A DNA stretch of 64,000 nucleotides, taken from Beijerinckiaceae bacterium. Its GTDB lineage: Bacteria; Pseudomonadota; Alphaproteobacteria; Rhizobiales; Beijerinckiaceae. The DNA lies in assembly GCA_947454485.1 (NCBI GenBank), contig CANGJJ010000009.1, positions 62,001 to 126,000 on the forward strand, in the 5' to 3' direction. This document shows positions 33,306 to 42,187 of this stretch, piece after piece. Made by a program: the position numbers and the translations under genes. The stretch's first letter is position 1. Each line of letters begins with the position of its first letter. The notes below the pieces were generated by a model, which saw nothing but the letters and a program-made list of their open reading frames with translations, had not been told where the DNA came from and ran no database searches.

Positions 33306-36300
33306 ATGTCCTTCTATACGTCACTCACCGGCCTCAATGGCGCACAGGCCGATATCGCCGCCATCTCGAACAACATCGCCAACGTCGGCACGACGGGCTT
33401 CAAGCGTTCGCGCGCAGAATTCGGCGATATTTTCGCGACCTCGCCTTTGCAGGCTGCCAGCTCTGCGATTGGTTCGGGCACGATTTTGAAGTCGATCAAG
33501 CAGCAGTTCACGCAGGGTAATATTGAATCCTCGCTGAACGCGCTCGATCTTGCCATTTCGGGCCAGGGCTTCTTCGCTGTGAAGCCCAGCCTGACCTCGA
33601 CGCAGACCGTTTACACCCGTAACGGCGCCTTCAGCGTCAACAATGATCGTTACGTCGTTGACTCGCAGGGCCAACTTCTGCAAGTCTTCCCCGTCAACGC
33701 CGACGGCTCGGTCATCGCGACCGGTATTCAGTCTGCGCAAAATCTGCAGTTGCCCACGACATCGGGCTTGCCGAAAGCCTCGCAGACCATTCAGCTGGGC
33801 CTGAACTTGCCTGCGGATGCGGAGATCATCCCCAACAAGTCGACCTACAGCGCCAGCAATCCTTACGTCTTCGACAAGACCAATCCGGCGACCTATAACA
33901 AGTCGACCTCGATCACGATTTATGACTCGCTGGGCAATCCCACCATTGCGACGATCTATTACGTCAAGACCAGCAATGCGACCGAGACGTCGCCAACCAA
34001 CAAATGGCAGACGCACGTCTTCGTTGGTGATCGTGAAGTGACGCCGCAGCTCATCACCTCAAAGGATGATCAGGGCAAGACCTATTACATCAATAAATTC
34101 GGTCAGATCACGACTGAACCCGAGAAGCTCGACCCGACCTTCAACAAGTCAGCTGGCCATCCGCTTTATAAGCAGGACGATCAGACCGACAAGACCGCCT
34201 CGACCGCGGCCAGCGTCGTGGGCAGCATCATTCGCACGACCGGCTTTGACTTCGGCGATACCGATGCCAACAAGGTCACCATCGTGACCGACCCTGCGCA
34301 TTTCGATGAAACGCGCGAAGGTGGCTCTTCTGCAACGCCCCCAGCCTATTGGGGTGCAGATATGTTCACCATCTCGGTTGACGGCTCTGCGCCGCAGTCA
34401 ATCAGCATCAATGCAGGCACCTATACGGGCACGCAATTGGCCGCTGAAATGACGCGCGCGGTCAATGCCAAATTCGGCAGCACACATTATTTCCGTATCA
34501 ATGACACGGTGCGTCGTGATGGCGGCGCAGCCATTCCGGGCAATGACATCATTCAGCTGAATCTGTCGAAGCTGAATGAAGATGGTTCATCAGCTCCGAT
34601 GACCAATCCGATTGAAATCGATCTTTTGGGGACGGGCGGTTCTGCCGGCACACCCGCTGTCAAGAACGCGACCAATCCTGAAAAGACGCTGCAACTCACG
34701 CGCGATCAACTTCTCAAACTTGCCCAGACAAAACTGAATGACGTTCTCAACGAGCGCCATAATGAGTTTGGTAAGGCTGCCAACTGGGTTGATGCATCCA
34801 AGCCTCCGATTGTGGTGGGCTATGACGTGTCGGCACGCGCTTTGACCTTCACTGTTGACCCGACGCAGCTCGGCCCTGATGCCAACGAACCGGCAAGCCG
34901 TTTCAACAGCCTTCAGGTCTTCAACCCGACCGATGCCAGCAACGACCTGGGCATTCCAAACAAGACAACAAGTTCGGACGTCCTCATCCGCGCCAATACC
35001 GTGTGGACGGGCAATGCTGCTCTGCCTGGCGGTGATCCTATTGTCGATCCGCGCGAACAACGCACCGGCATTCAGGCCATCTATAATAAGGACACTCGCC
35101 AGTTCTCATTCAGCTCTGGCTCTACGGGTGAAACCTCATCCATCACTGTTGGTCGTTCACCGCTTGCCACAGCAAGTTCTGGCGACATCAAAGAACAAGT
35201 CAACAGCTATGACTTCAGCGACATCAAGCTCGATGAAGCCCAGATGATTTCTTTGGAAATCGATGGCCGCACCGTCACTTATGAATATACTCCCCCCGTG
35301 TCTGGAACACCGACTCTCAGCAACCTGCTTGCAGGTATCGAGCAAGCGATCCCGGTCAGCTTCAATACAGCCACCAAGGACGTTGTCGGAACCCTCACGA
35401 CGCAGGAAAAGCAGACACTCAGCTTCGGCGGCAAGCCGATGAATGGTGACCAATTCACTCTGACACTGCCCAATCCAGGCGGTCAGACCAGCCCCTTGAC
35501 CGTTGGTCCGCTTGGAATTGCTGCCAACGCATCGGCCGCCGAGCGGCTCGCAGCTGTCGCCGCGGCGATCAACAATGCTATTCAGGCTGAGCCGTCTTAC
35601 CTCAACGCACAAGGTGCTCCTATCGCGACCGTGCGGATTGGTAAGGGAACGAATGCGCTTGAGTTCACCTATACCGACACTGTCGCTGTTGGCTCACTGG
35701 TGAGTATGAAGCAGACGATCCGCGGCTCAGATGCTGGCTTGAAGTTTGTTCCCTTGCAGGATCGCACTGTCACAAGTGGCACGACCATCACGGTGGCAGG
35801 TTCGGGCGTGACGGGCGCTGAACATCGTGTGCCGCTTTTCGATGCGAACACGGTTGGCGGCATGCCAACAATTTTGGCTGGCGAAGTCTATCGTATCACT
35901 GTTCCCTTGCAGAATGGCGGACAAGTCACGCATGACGTGACTGTTACCGCTGCTGGTGGAATGGCGGGGCTTATTGCTGGCGCGAATGCTGCGGGCTTTA
36001 CCAATGTGAAGTTCAACCCCGACACCGCCAATCCGAACGTCCTTGTTGTCGCTTACAACACACCTGGCAATGTCACCGGCTCCACCAGCATTGAGCAAAT
36101 TCAACGCGCAGGGACTGTCGACGTTACTCCCCATAGCTCGGGTGTGAAGTCCACCATTGGTGCCGATATCACCACAGCGCCTGTCGGGACCACAAACCAG
36201 ACAACCTCGGGCGTCACGGCAGTGACAGGCAATGCTGCTATCCAAAAATTGGCATCGCTTCCAACGACCGCTGGCAACTATAGCCTTGTCATTGGAGGCA

Positions 36301-38393
36301 CGCCTACAGCTCTTACTGTTAGCAGCCCCTATGATGATGCCGCTTGGGTGTCGGCGATCAATAGCGCAGGCCTGAACGTTACGGCTGCCCCCAACACAAA
36401 TGGCGGCGTCGACCTGACCTTCTCCGCAAATGGACCTCAGCAACTCGTTTCCATGACGCAGACTTCGGGCGGATCAACCACTCCGGTTGGGACTGTCACG
36501 CAAACAACCGCTGGTATCACTGACGTGACTGGCGTCCCCGAAGTGCAAGAGCTGGATATTTCCGGCTTGACCACACCCGCAAACGGCGACCAATTTGTCC
36601 TGACGATGCCTGGTGGTCAGCCAACGACCATCACTCTGACAGCCGACGGTACAACTGGGCTTTTGGCAGCGATCAACTCCGCATCGCAGCCCACGGCCAC
36701 AGCCACGCTCTCGGGTAACAACATCGTCTTTACATACAGCAACAACGGTCCTGTTTCCGGGACTATCAACCTTGCAACGCCTGTTGCAGCTGTTGCTGAA
36801 ACACAGACGATAGAACCCGCAACGGCCCTGCGAGCTGGTGAAACCTATACGCTCTCTATCCCAGCTGTCGGCGGCGGCTCAGCGACCAGCATTACCGTCA
36901 CTCTGACGACGGGCGGCCTTACTGATTTGAAGGATAAGCTGAATGCGGCTGGCACTGCGCCAGGCACATTCTCGATCTCGACCAGCAACCCGAAGCTACT
37001 CAGCTTCGACTACACTGCGGCTGGCGCTGTCACTGGCTCCATCTCGATGGAGGGGCCGACCGGCACTCCGGCGAATATCAAGGTTCGCCCGGACTCCATT
37101 GGCGCCATTTCCGCAGGCTTCGGCTACGCCTCGCCTAACCTCAAAATCACCGGCAGCCCGGACGGAAGCCCCTTCCGCCTTGCCCTGCGGGTGAATGGCG
37201 AGCTGCGGACGATGCTCCCGGTTGGTGCATCAAACTCCGATAGCCAAGCTGGTGTTCGGGTTGGTCAAGCCAAGTCGATTGGCTATTCCGACTCCAATGA
37301 CCTTCTTGGCATTGGCTCGCGCTACAGCGCCCAGCAGCGCTTCGTTGCTGGCACCGGCCTGTCCTCGAGCGCGGCAACTGCGGTCGGCTCGCGCGGCATC
37401 ACCCCGATGAACCAGACCTTCTTCTTGAATGAAGGCTTGGGCGAAAACCGCATGACCTTCACGGTCGACGGCATCGTGGGCACGATTACGCTTCCGATCC
37501 GCGCCTATACGGGTGACACTTTCGCCTCGGCCATTGAGGACCGCGTTAACCAAATTCAGGACCCCAAGACTGGCCGCACTGTCAGCGGAGTGACAGTTAA
37601 ATACGAGCCCGACAGCAATCGTCTCGTATTTACGTCAGGCACGACGGGTGCCAACTCGCAGATCAACGTTGTTGGTCACGCGAATTTTGGCCTCGCCAAT
37701 GTCACCCAGACACCAGGTTCCGTGCCGGTTATCACCAATCTGAAGCAGGCGACCGACGAGCAAGGTAACAAGCTCTATGTGGATGCTGAGGGCAATATTA
37801 GCACCCAATCGCCGTCCTCTACGCAGAATTGGTATCCGCTTTACCTACAAGAAGGCCAGTTGACCTTCGATACGGTGGGTAAATTGATCTCGCCGAAGGA
37901 AGGCGTGATCTATTCGCCCTTCGATCCGCAGAACGGTTCTGACTTGCTGCGTCTGACCATCGACTACGGCAAATTCTCGACCCAGTACTCCTCGCCCTTC
38001 TCCGTTTTGTCGCTTTCGCAGGACGGTTATCCCTCGGGCAGCCTCAACGGTTTGGACATCGACGCATCTGGCACGGTTCGTGCTAACTACACGAATGGTC
38101 AGACGGTTGCGCTCGGCAAAGTGATGATTGCCAACTTCGCCAACCCGAACGGACTGAAGCAGGTCGGCAACGCCAACTATGTGGCGACGTCGGTCTCGGG
38201 TCAGGTCGTATTGGGACAGGCGGGCGCAGACGGCTTCGGCACCATCAAGGCCGGCGCGCTCGAACGTTCGAACGTGGACATTACTGAAGAGCTCGTGAAC
38301 CTGATCACTGCGCAGCGCAACTTCCAGGCGAATGCGAAGGCGATCGAAACCACAACCACCCTGTCGCAAACGATCATTCAGATCCGCGGCTAA
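33306..38393 (+). CDS. flgE: Giant hook protein FlgE, 1695 aa
   Basis: Hook subunit by its ends: SAISNNIANVGTTGFKRSRAE-type N-terminus (residues about 18-38) and the C-terminal NVDITEELVNLITAQRNFQA helix (from about 1655). Usual FlgE proteins are 400-600 aa; this one is about three times larger. The extra mass is in the exposed middle, where at least five related beta-rich units occur between residues 714 and 1248. One uninterrupted frame, no stop or frameshift. It follows flgD and precedes flgF, the canonical hook position, so it is probably the main hook protein, with the 499-aa paralogue at 1759 as a second one. Confidence 0.92.
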   Translation: MSFYTSLTGLNGAQADIAAISNNIANVGTTGFKRSRAEFGDIFATSPLQAASSAIGSGTILKSIKQQFTQGNIESSLNALDLAISGQGFFAVKPSLTSTQTVYTRNGAFSVNNDRYVVDSQGQLLQVFPVNADGSVIATGIQSAQNLQLPTTSGLPKASQTIQLGLNLPADAEIIPNKSTYSASNPYVFDKTNPATYNKSTSITIYDSLGNPTIATIYYVKTSNATETSPTNKWQTHVFVGDREVTPQLITSKDDQGKTYYINKFGQITTEPEKLDPTFNKSAGHPLYKQDDQTDKTASTAASVVGSIIRTTGFDFGDTDANKVTIVTDPAHFDETREGGSSATPPAYWGADMFTISVDGSAPQSISINAGTYTGTQLAAEMTRAVNAKFGSTHYFRINDTVRRDGGAAIPGNDIIQLNLSKLNEDGSSAPMTNPIEIDLLGTGGSAGTPAVKNATNPEKTLQLTRDQLLKLAQTKLNDVLNERHNEFGKAANWVDASKPPIVVGYDVSARALTFTVDPTQLGPDANEPASRFNSLQVFNPTDASNDLGIPNKTTSSDVLIRANTVWTGNAALPGGDPIVDPREQRTGIQAIYNKDTRQFSFSSGSTGETSSITVGRSPLATASSGDIKEQVNSYDFSDIKLDEAQMISLEIDGRTVTYEYTPPVSGTPTLSNLLAGIEQAIPVSFNTATKDVVGTLTTQEKQTLSFGGKPMNGDQFTLTLPNPGGQTSPLTVGPLGIAANASAAERLAAVAAAINNAIQAEPSYLNAQGAPIATVRIGKGTNALEFTYTDTVAVGSLVSMKQTIRGSDAGLKFVPLQDRTVTSGTTITVAGSGVTGAEHRVPLFDANTVGGMPTILAGEVYRITVPLQNGGQVTHDVTVTAAGGMAGLIAGANAAGFTNVKFNPDTANPNVLVVAYNTPGNVTGSTSIEQIQRAGTVDVTPHSSGVKSTIGADITTAPVGTTNQTTSGVTAVTGNAAIQKLASLPTTAGNYSLVIGGTPTALTVSSPYDDAAWVSAINSAGLNVTAAPNTNGGVDLTFSANGPQQLVSMTQTSGGSTTPVGTVTQTTAGITDVTGVPEVQELDISGLTTPANGDQFVLTMPGGQPTTITLTADGTTGLLAAINSASQPTATATLSGNNIVFTYSNNGPVSGTINLATPVAAVAETQTIEPATALRAGETYTLSIPAVGGGSATSITVTLTTGGLTDLKDKLNAAGTAPGTFSISTSNPKLLSFDYTAAGAVTGSISMEGPTGTPANIKVRPDSIGAISAGFGYASPNLKITGSPDGSPFRLALRVNGELRTMLPVGASNSDSQAGVRVGQAKSIGYSDSNDLLGIGSRYSAQQRFVAGTGLSSSAATAVGSRGITPMNQTFFLNEGLGENRMTFTVDGIVGTITLPIRAYTGDTFASAIEDRVNQIQDPKTGRTVSGVTVKYEPDSNRLVFTSGTTGANSQINVVGHANFGLANVTQTPGSVPVITNLKQATDEQGNKLYVDAEGNISTQSPSSTQNWYPLYLQEGQLTFDTVGKLISPKEGVIYSPFDPQNGSDLLRLTIDYGKFSTQYSSPFSVLSLSQDGYPSGSLNGLDIDASGTVRANYTNGQTVALGKVMIANFANPNGLKQVGNANYVATSVSGQVVLGQAGADGFGTIKAGALERSNVDITEELVNLITAQRNFQANAKAIETTTTLSQTIIQIRG
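35445..37049 (+). repeat. Tandem protein repeats in giant FlgE
   Basis: Five related units begin at residues 714 (GDQFTLTLPN), 859 (GEVYRITVPL), 990 (GNYSLVIGGT), 1094 (GDQFVLTMPG) and 1178 (GETYTLSIPA). Each continues with a Thr/Val-rich strand, a helix with LIAGANAAG / SAINSAG / LLAAINSAS / LKDKLNAAG, and a closing strand such as LVVAYNTPGNVTGSTSI or LLSFDYTAAGAVTGSISM. Unit spacing is 145, 131, 104 and 84 residues. The repeat is clear at protein level; DNA copies are diverged, so the expansion is not recent. Confidence 0.8.
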
Positions 38394-38417
38394 GGGAGCT
38401 GACGCAGGACTGACGAC

Positions 38418-39164
38418 ATGGAACGCCTTGTTCATGTTACAAGCAACGCAATGCGGATCGCCGGTGAAAACCAGCGCCTCATTGCGTCGGGACTTGCTAA
38501 CCAGAACACGGTCGGCTTCAAGCGCGACTACGGCAACCAGACGTCAATCTATTTCGATGATGCGCAGAGCTTTGCCCGTGTCTTCCCCACCCGTGGCGAA
38601 GGCACGGTCGATCTCGATCCAGGCAAAATCATCGCGACCGAAAATCCCCTCGATGTCTCCATCGAAGGCGCGGGTTTTTTCGCGGCACAAAAAGACAATG
38701 GCCAAACTGTTCTGACCCGACGCGGCGATTTTCGTGTTGGGCCCGACCGTATTCTGCGCAATGGCGAGAATGTGGTGATGGTGGGTGATGCCGGCCCCAT
38801 CCAGATCCCTCCTTATGAATCAATTGACGTGAGCCGCGATGGCTCCGTTCTCATCCGCGCACCAGGGGCTGATGCTCTGACACCGCCTGTGGCCGTAGGT
38901 CGCTTGCGCCTCGTCAATACGCCCCCTGCCAATGTGCAAAAAGGCGCTGATGGTTTGCTGCGCACGCGTGATGGCACCGTCCCGCCTGCTGATGCCACTG
39001 TTGCGCTGAACACCAAGGGGCTTGAATCCAGCAATGTGAACTCCATCGACCAGATGGTCGAAATGCTGAATTCATCCCGCGCCTTCGAAATTAACGTCAA
39101 GCTCCTTGCAACTGCAAAAGAGCTCGATGACCAAACCGCAAGACTCATGCGCTCTGACCGTTGA
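38418..39164 (+). CDS. flgF: Rod protein FlgF
   Basis: Proximal rod subunit (248 aa). N-terminus RIAGENQRLIASGLANQNTV carries a variant of the rod-family SNNLAN motif; the body has LDVSIEGAGFFAAQKDNGQ and the C-terminal ESSNVNSIDQMVEMLNSSRA. Length and place before flgG fit FlgF. Confidence 0.93.
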   Translation: MERLVHVTSNAMRIAGENQRLIASGLANQNTVGFKRDYGNQTSIYFDDAQSFARVFPTRGEGTVDLDPGKIIATENPLDVSIEGAGFFAAQKDNGQTVLTRRGDFRVGPDRILRNGENVVMVGDAGPIQIPPYESIDVSRDGSVLIRAPGADALTPPVAVGRLRLVNTPPANVQKGADGLLRTRDGTVPPADATVALNTKGLESSNVNSIDQMVEMLNSSRAFEINVKLLATAKELDDQTARLMRSDR

Positions 39165-39188
39165 GCCTTAGAAATCCGGAGTTGAACA

Positions 39189-39974
39189 ATGCCTGATGCA
39201 CTCCACGTAGCCAAAACCGGCCTGAATGCGCAGCAGCAGCGCATGACCGTGATCTCGAACAACCTTGCCAACGTGAATACGGTGGGCTTCAAACGCGATC
39301 GCGCAAATTTCGAAACCCTGCTTTATCAAAACTTCCGTGATGCAGGCGCGCAAACATCGCAAACATCGCAGTCACCAACAGGCCTTGCTATCGGTACGGG
39401 CGTACGCATCGTCTCCTCCGAAAAACTCTATAATCAGGGCAATATCATCAATACCGAAAATTCGCTCGACCTGACGGTCGACGGGCCCGGCTTCTTCCAG
39501 GTGCTCACACCTGGCGGCCAGATTGCCTATACACGCGCAGGCAACTTCACCCGCAATGCGCAGGGCCAAGTTGTGACACCCAATGGCTATCCGCTGGAAC
39601 CGGCCATCAACATCCCAGCCAATGCAACCTCGATTACGATTTCGAAGGATGGCATCATCTCGGTCGCAACACCGGGAACCAATGCACTCACGCAGGTCGG
39701 CCAGGTTGAGCTTGCAACCTTCCCCAACACATCCGGCCTCAAGCCGATTGGTGAGAGCTTTGCGCTTGCCACCCCCTCTTCGGGCGATCCGACCGTGTCG
39801 GCACCTGGCCTCAATGGTTCAGGCAAGCTCATTCAGGGTGCCCTGGAATCATCCAACGTCAATGTCGTGGAAGAACTCGTCAGCATGATTGAGACGCAGC
39901 GCGCCTATGAGGTCAACTCAAAGGCCATTGCTGCGGTCGACGGCATGATGAAATTCCTCACGCAGAATGTCTGA
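39189..39974 (+). CDS. flgG: Distal rod protein FlgG
   Basis: Distal rod subunit (261 aa). Conserved N-terminus with ISNNLANVNTVGFKRDRANF; GPGFFQVLTPGGQIAYTRAG in the body; C-terminal SSNVNVVEELVSMIETQRAY and ending FLTQNV, the normal FlgG finish. Length is exactly in the family range. Confidence 0.97.
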   Translation: MPDALHVAKTGLNAQQQRMTVISNNLANVNTVGFKRDRANFETLLYQNFRDAGAQTSQTSQSPTGLAIGTGVRIVSSEKLYNQGNIINTENSLDLTVDGPGFFQVLTPGGQIAYTRAGNFTRNAQGQVVTPNGYPLEPAINIPANATSITISKDGIISVATPGTNALTQVGQVELATFPNTSGLKPIGESFALATPSSGDPTVSAPGLNGSGKLIQGALESSNVNVVEELVSMIETQRAYEVNSKAIAAVDGMMKFLTQNV

Positions 39975-39986
39975 TTGGTGGCGCAT

Positions 39987-40670
39987 ATGATCCGCTTTGC
40001 GACGCTCTTTCTTGTTGGTCTTGCGCTGTCTGGTTGCACCTCGACGATGCGCGAGAACAAAATCTCCGACTCCTTCCAGCTGAACTACGACAATGTGGTT
40101 CCGGTGAAAGAAGAGTCGCCCGATGGCGCAATCTATTCCCGTTCGCAGACAGGCTTCTTTCTCGGCGATCGGCGTGCACAGCGTGTCGGCGATGTTTTGA
40201 CGATCAATCTCAACGAGACTTTTGCCGCCACCAAGTCGAACGACGCCGCCATCGACCGCAAGGGCTCCACCAACGCCTCCCTGCCCTTCACGGCTGGCGC
40301 GATCAATGTGCCTGCCTTGCGTGGCATTGGTGCAAATGCTCTGAACACATCGGATGAGCAAAAATTTTCAGGCAGCGGCTCGGCCAATCAAAGCAACAGC
40401 ATCACCGGTCAAATCACAGTCGTTGTCACCCGCGTCTATGAGAATGGCAATCTTTGGGTGCAAGGCCAGAAGATGCTTACGCTCAATCAAGGCGAAGAAT
40501 ATGTGCGCGTCGCGGGTCTCGTGCGCGCTGAAGATATCAAACCCGGCAATATTGTTGACTCCAACCGCGTTGCCCAAGCCCAGATCAGCTACACCGGCGC
40601 CGGAGATGTGCATGACGCATCCAAGCAAAACTGGTTCGGCAAGTTCTTTGGCTTCATTGCTCCGATCTGA
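39987..40670 (+). CDS. flgH: L-ring lipoprotein FlgH
   Basis: Outer-membrane ring protein. Lipoprotein signal with lipobox ALSGC, then LFLGDRRAQRVGDVLTINLN-like and LWVQGQKMLTLNQGEEYVRV stretches typical of FlgH. ATG 39987 gives the cleanest signal peptide (227 aa); in-frame TTG and GTG codons lie 12 and 9 bases upstream. It starts 12 bases after flgG. Presence of FlgH and FlgI shows a Gram-negative envelope. Confidence 0.94.
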   Translation: MIRFATLFLVGLALSGCTSTMRENKISDSFQLNYDNVVPVKEESPDGAIYSRSQTGFFLGDRRAQRVGDVLTINLNETFAATKSNDAAIDRKGSTNASLPFTAGAINVPALRGIGANALNTSDEQKFSGSGSANQSNSITGQITVVVTRVYENGNLWVQGQKMLTLNQGEEYVRVAGLVRAEDIKPGNIVDSNRVAQAQISYTGAGDVHDASKQNWFGKFFGFIAPI

Positions 40671-40682
40671 GGAAGAACTCTG

Positions 40683-41834
40683 ATGCTCTCGCCTCTCAAC
40701 AAATATCTAGGCGCCCTCGTTGCGCTGTGCATCGCGGTCACGCCTTCTCTGGCGCAGCAGACCCAACCCGCCCAGCGCGACCGCGTCAAAGACATGACCT
40801 CCATCGGCGGCGTACGCAGCAATCAGCTCGTTGGTTATGGACTTGTGGTTGGCTTGAACGGCTCGGGCGATGGTAACGTTGGCGCAACCAACCAGACCAT
40901 CCAGAGCATGCTGCAACGCTTCGGCATGACCGTCGACCAAAGCGCGATCAATGCCAAGAATACTGCAGCCGTGATGGTGACTGCTGAGCTTCCACCCTTC
41001 GCCAAACCCGGACAGCGCATTGATGTCACGGTTGCCGCTATGGGCAAGGCGACCAGCTTGCGCGGCGGCAGCCTGCTGATCACGCAGCTTGTTGGCTCCG
41101 ATAATGAAACTTACGCAGTCGCGCAGGGCAATCTGGCCGTGGGCGGCCTTGGCATCACAGGCAATGACGGCTCAAAAGTTGCTGTCAATGTGCCAACCGT
41201 TGGCCGCATCCCCGGCGGCGCAACAGTTGAGCGGATGATCACGAGCCCTTTTGAATCAGCCGCGTCTTTGATGCTCAATCTGAACTCTCCGGACTTCTCC
41301 AATTCAAAGCGTCTTGCAGAAGCGATCAACAAGACTTTCGGTGCAGGAACCGCAGTGTCAATTGATGGCACCACAATCAAGATTGCTGCACCCAAGGAAC
41401 CCGATCGCCGCGTTGCCTTCATGGCCGCAATTGAAGAACTGCAGATCGCACCCTCGCTTCCACCAGCCCGCGTGATCGTGAACTCACGCACAGGTACGAT
41501 TGTTATCAGTGAAGGCGTGCGCGTGACACCTGCTGCCGTCTCCCACGGCAGTCTGACAGTGCGTATCAAAGAAAACCAGAATGTCTCGCAGCCGGACAAT
41601 GGCGTGAATGTTGGGAACAACAATCAGAATGCCGGACAAACAGCCGTGACCAAAGACAGCCAGATCTCGATTGATGCCCCCCCTGCGCGAACCTTCCTCT
41701 TTGCGCCTGATGTGCAGCTCTCGAGCATTGTTGATGCGGTCAATGCCGTTGGTGCGTCACCTTCAGACATTGTCGCCATTCTCGAAGCATTGAAGCAGGC
41801 AGGCGCCCTGCATGCTGAACTTGTCGTGATCTGA
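40683..41834 (+). CDS. flgI: P-ring protein FlgI
   Basis: Periplasmic ring protein (383 aa) assembled with FlgA and fixed by FlgJ-dependent wall opening. Sec signal ends near PSLAQQ. Signatures: VKDMTSIGGVRSNQLVGYGL, VVGLNGSGDGNVGATNQTIQ, and the C-terminal DIVAILEALKQAGALHAELV. All expected parts are present. Confidence 0.97.
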   Translation: MLSPLNKYLGALVALCIAVTPSLAQQTQPAQRDRVKDMTSIGGVRSNQLVGYGLVVGLNGSGDGNVGATNQTIQSMLQRFGMTVDQSAINAKNTAAVMVTAELPPFAKPGQRIDVTVAAMGKATSLRGGSLLITQLVGSDNETYAVAQGNLAVGGLGITGNDGSKVAVNVPTVGRIPGGATVERMITSPFESAASLMLNLNSPDFSNSKRLAEAINKTFGAGTAVSIDGTTIKIAAPKEPDRRVAFMAAIEELQIAPSLPPARVIVNSRTGTIVISEGVRVTPAAVSHGSLTVRIKENQNVSQPDNGVNVGNNNQNAGQTAVTKDSQISIDAPPARTFLFAPDVQLSSIVDAVNAVGASPSDIVAILEALKQAGALHAELVVI

Positions 41835-41843
41835 GGCAAACCG

Positions 41844-42182
41844 ATGGACCTCTCAGCCAAAGCGACAATGGGCCTGTCCAGCCTCTCGCTCGATCAGAGC
41901 AAGCAGTTTGGTAAGAAGCCGACGATGAAGCAGGCCGGTGAGGCTTTTGAATCGCTGTTCATGCAGACGATGATGAAGTCTATGCGCGATGCAAAGATCG
42001 AAGGTGGCTTGTTCGACGACGAGGGTGAAAAGCCGTTCCAGTCTATGCTCGATAATCTCTACTCAGAAATGGCCGTTAAAAAGACGAAGCTCGGCCTGGG
42101 TGATGCCATTGCACGCCAATTCGAGCCCAAAACACCCAAGTCGGGCGCTGACCCGCTCTTTCCCAAGCCCCCCGGTGGATGA
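41844..42182 (+). CDS. flgJ: FlgJ rod-binding domain only
   Basis: 112-residue protein equal to the N-terminal half of enteric FlgJ: AGEAFESLFMQTMMKSMRDA and the DNLYSEMAVKKTKLGLGDAI helix. The C-terminal muramidase domain is absent, as in many alphaproteobacteria, where a separate transglycosylase (SltF in R. sphaeroides) opens the wall. A candidate is encoded at 48593. Confidence 0.93.
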   Translation: MDLSAKATMGLSSLSLDQSKQFGKKPTMKQAGEAFESLFMQTMMKSMRDAKIEGGLFDDEGEKPFQSMLDNLYSEMAVKKTKLGLGDAIARQFEPKTPKSGADPLFPKPPGG

Positions 42183-42187
42183 GGTAA

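Noticed and set aside
33306-38393. Giant FlgE as a frameshift or assembly fusion
   Set aside because: One open frame with correct FlgE start and end, and consistent beta-rich repeats between; no second start-like or stop-like signature inside.
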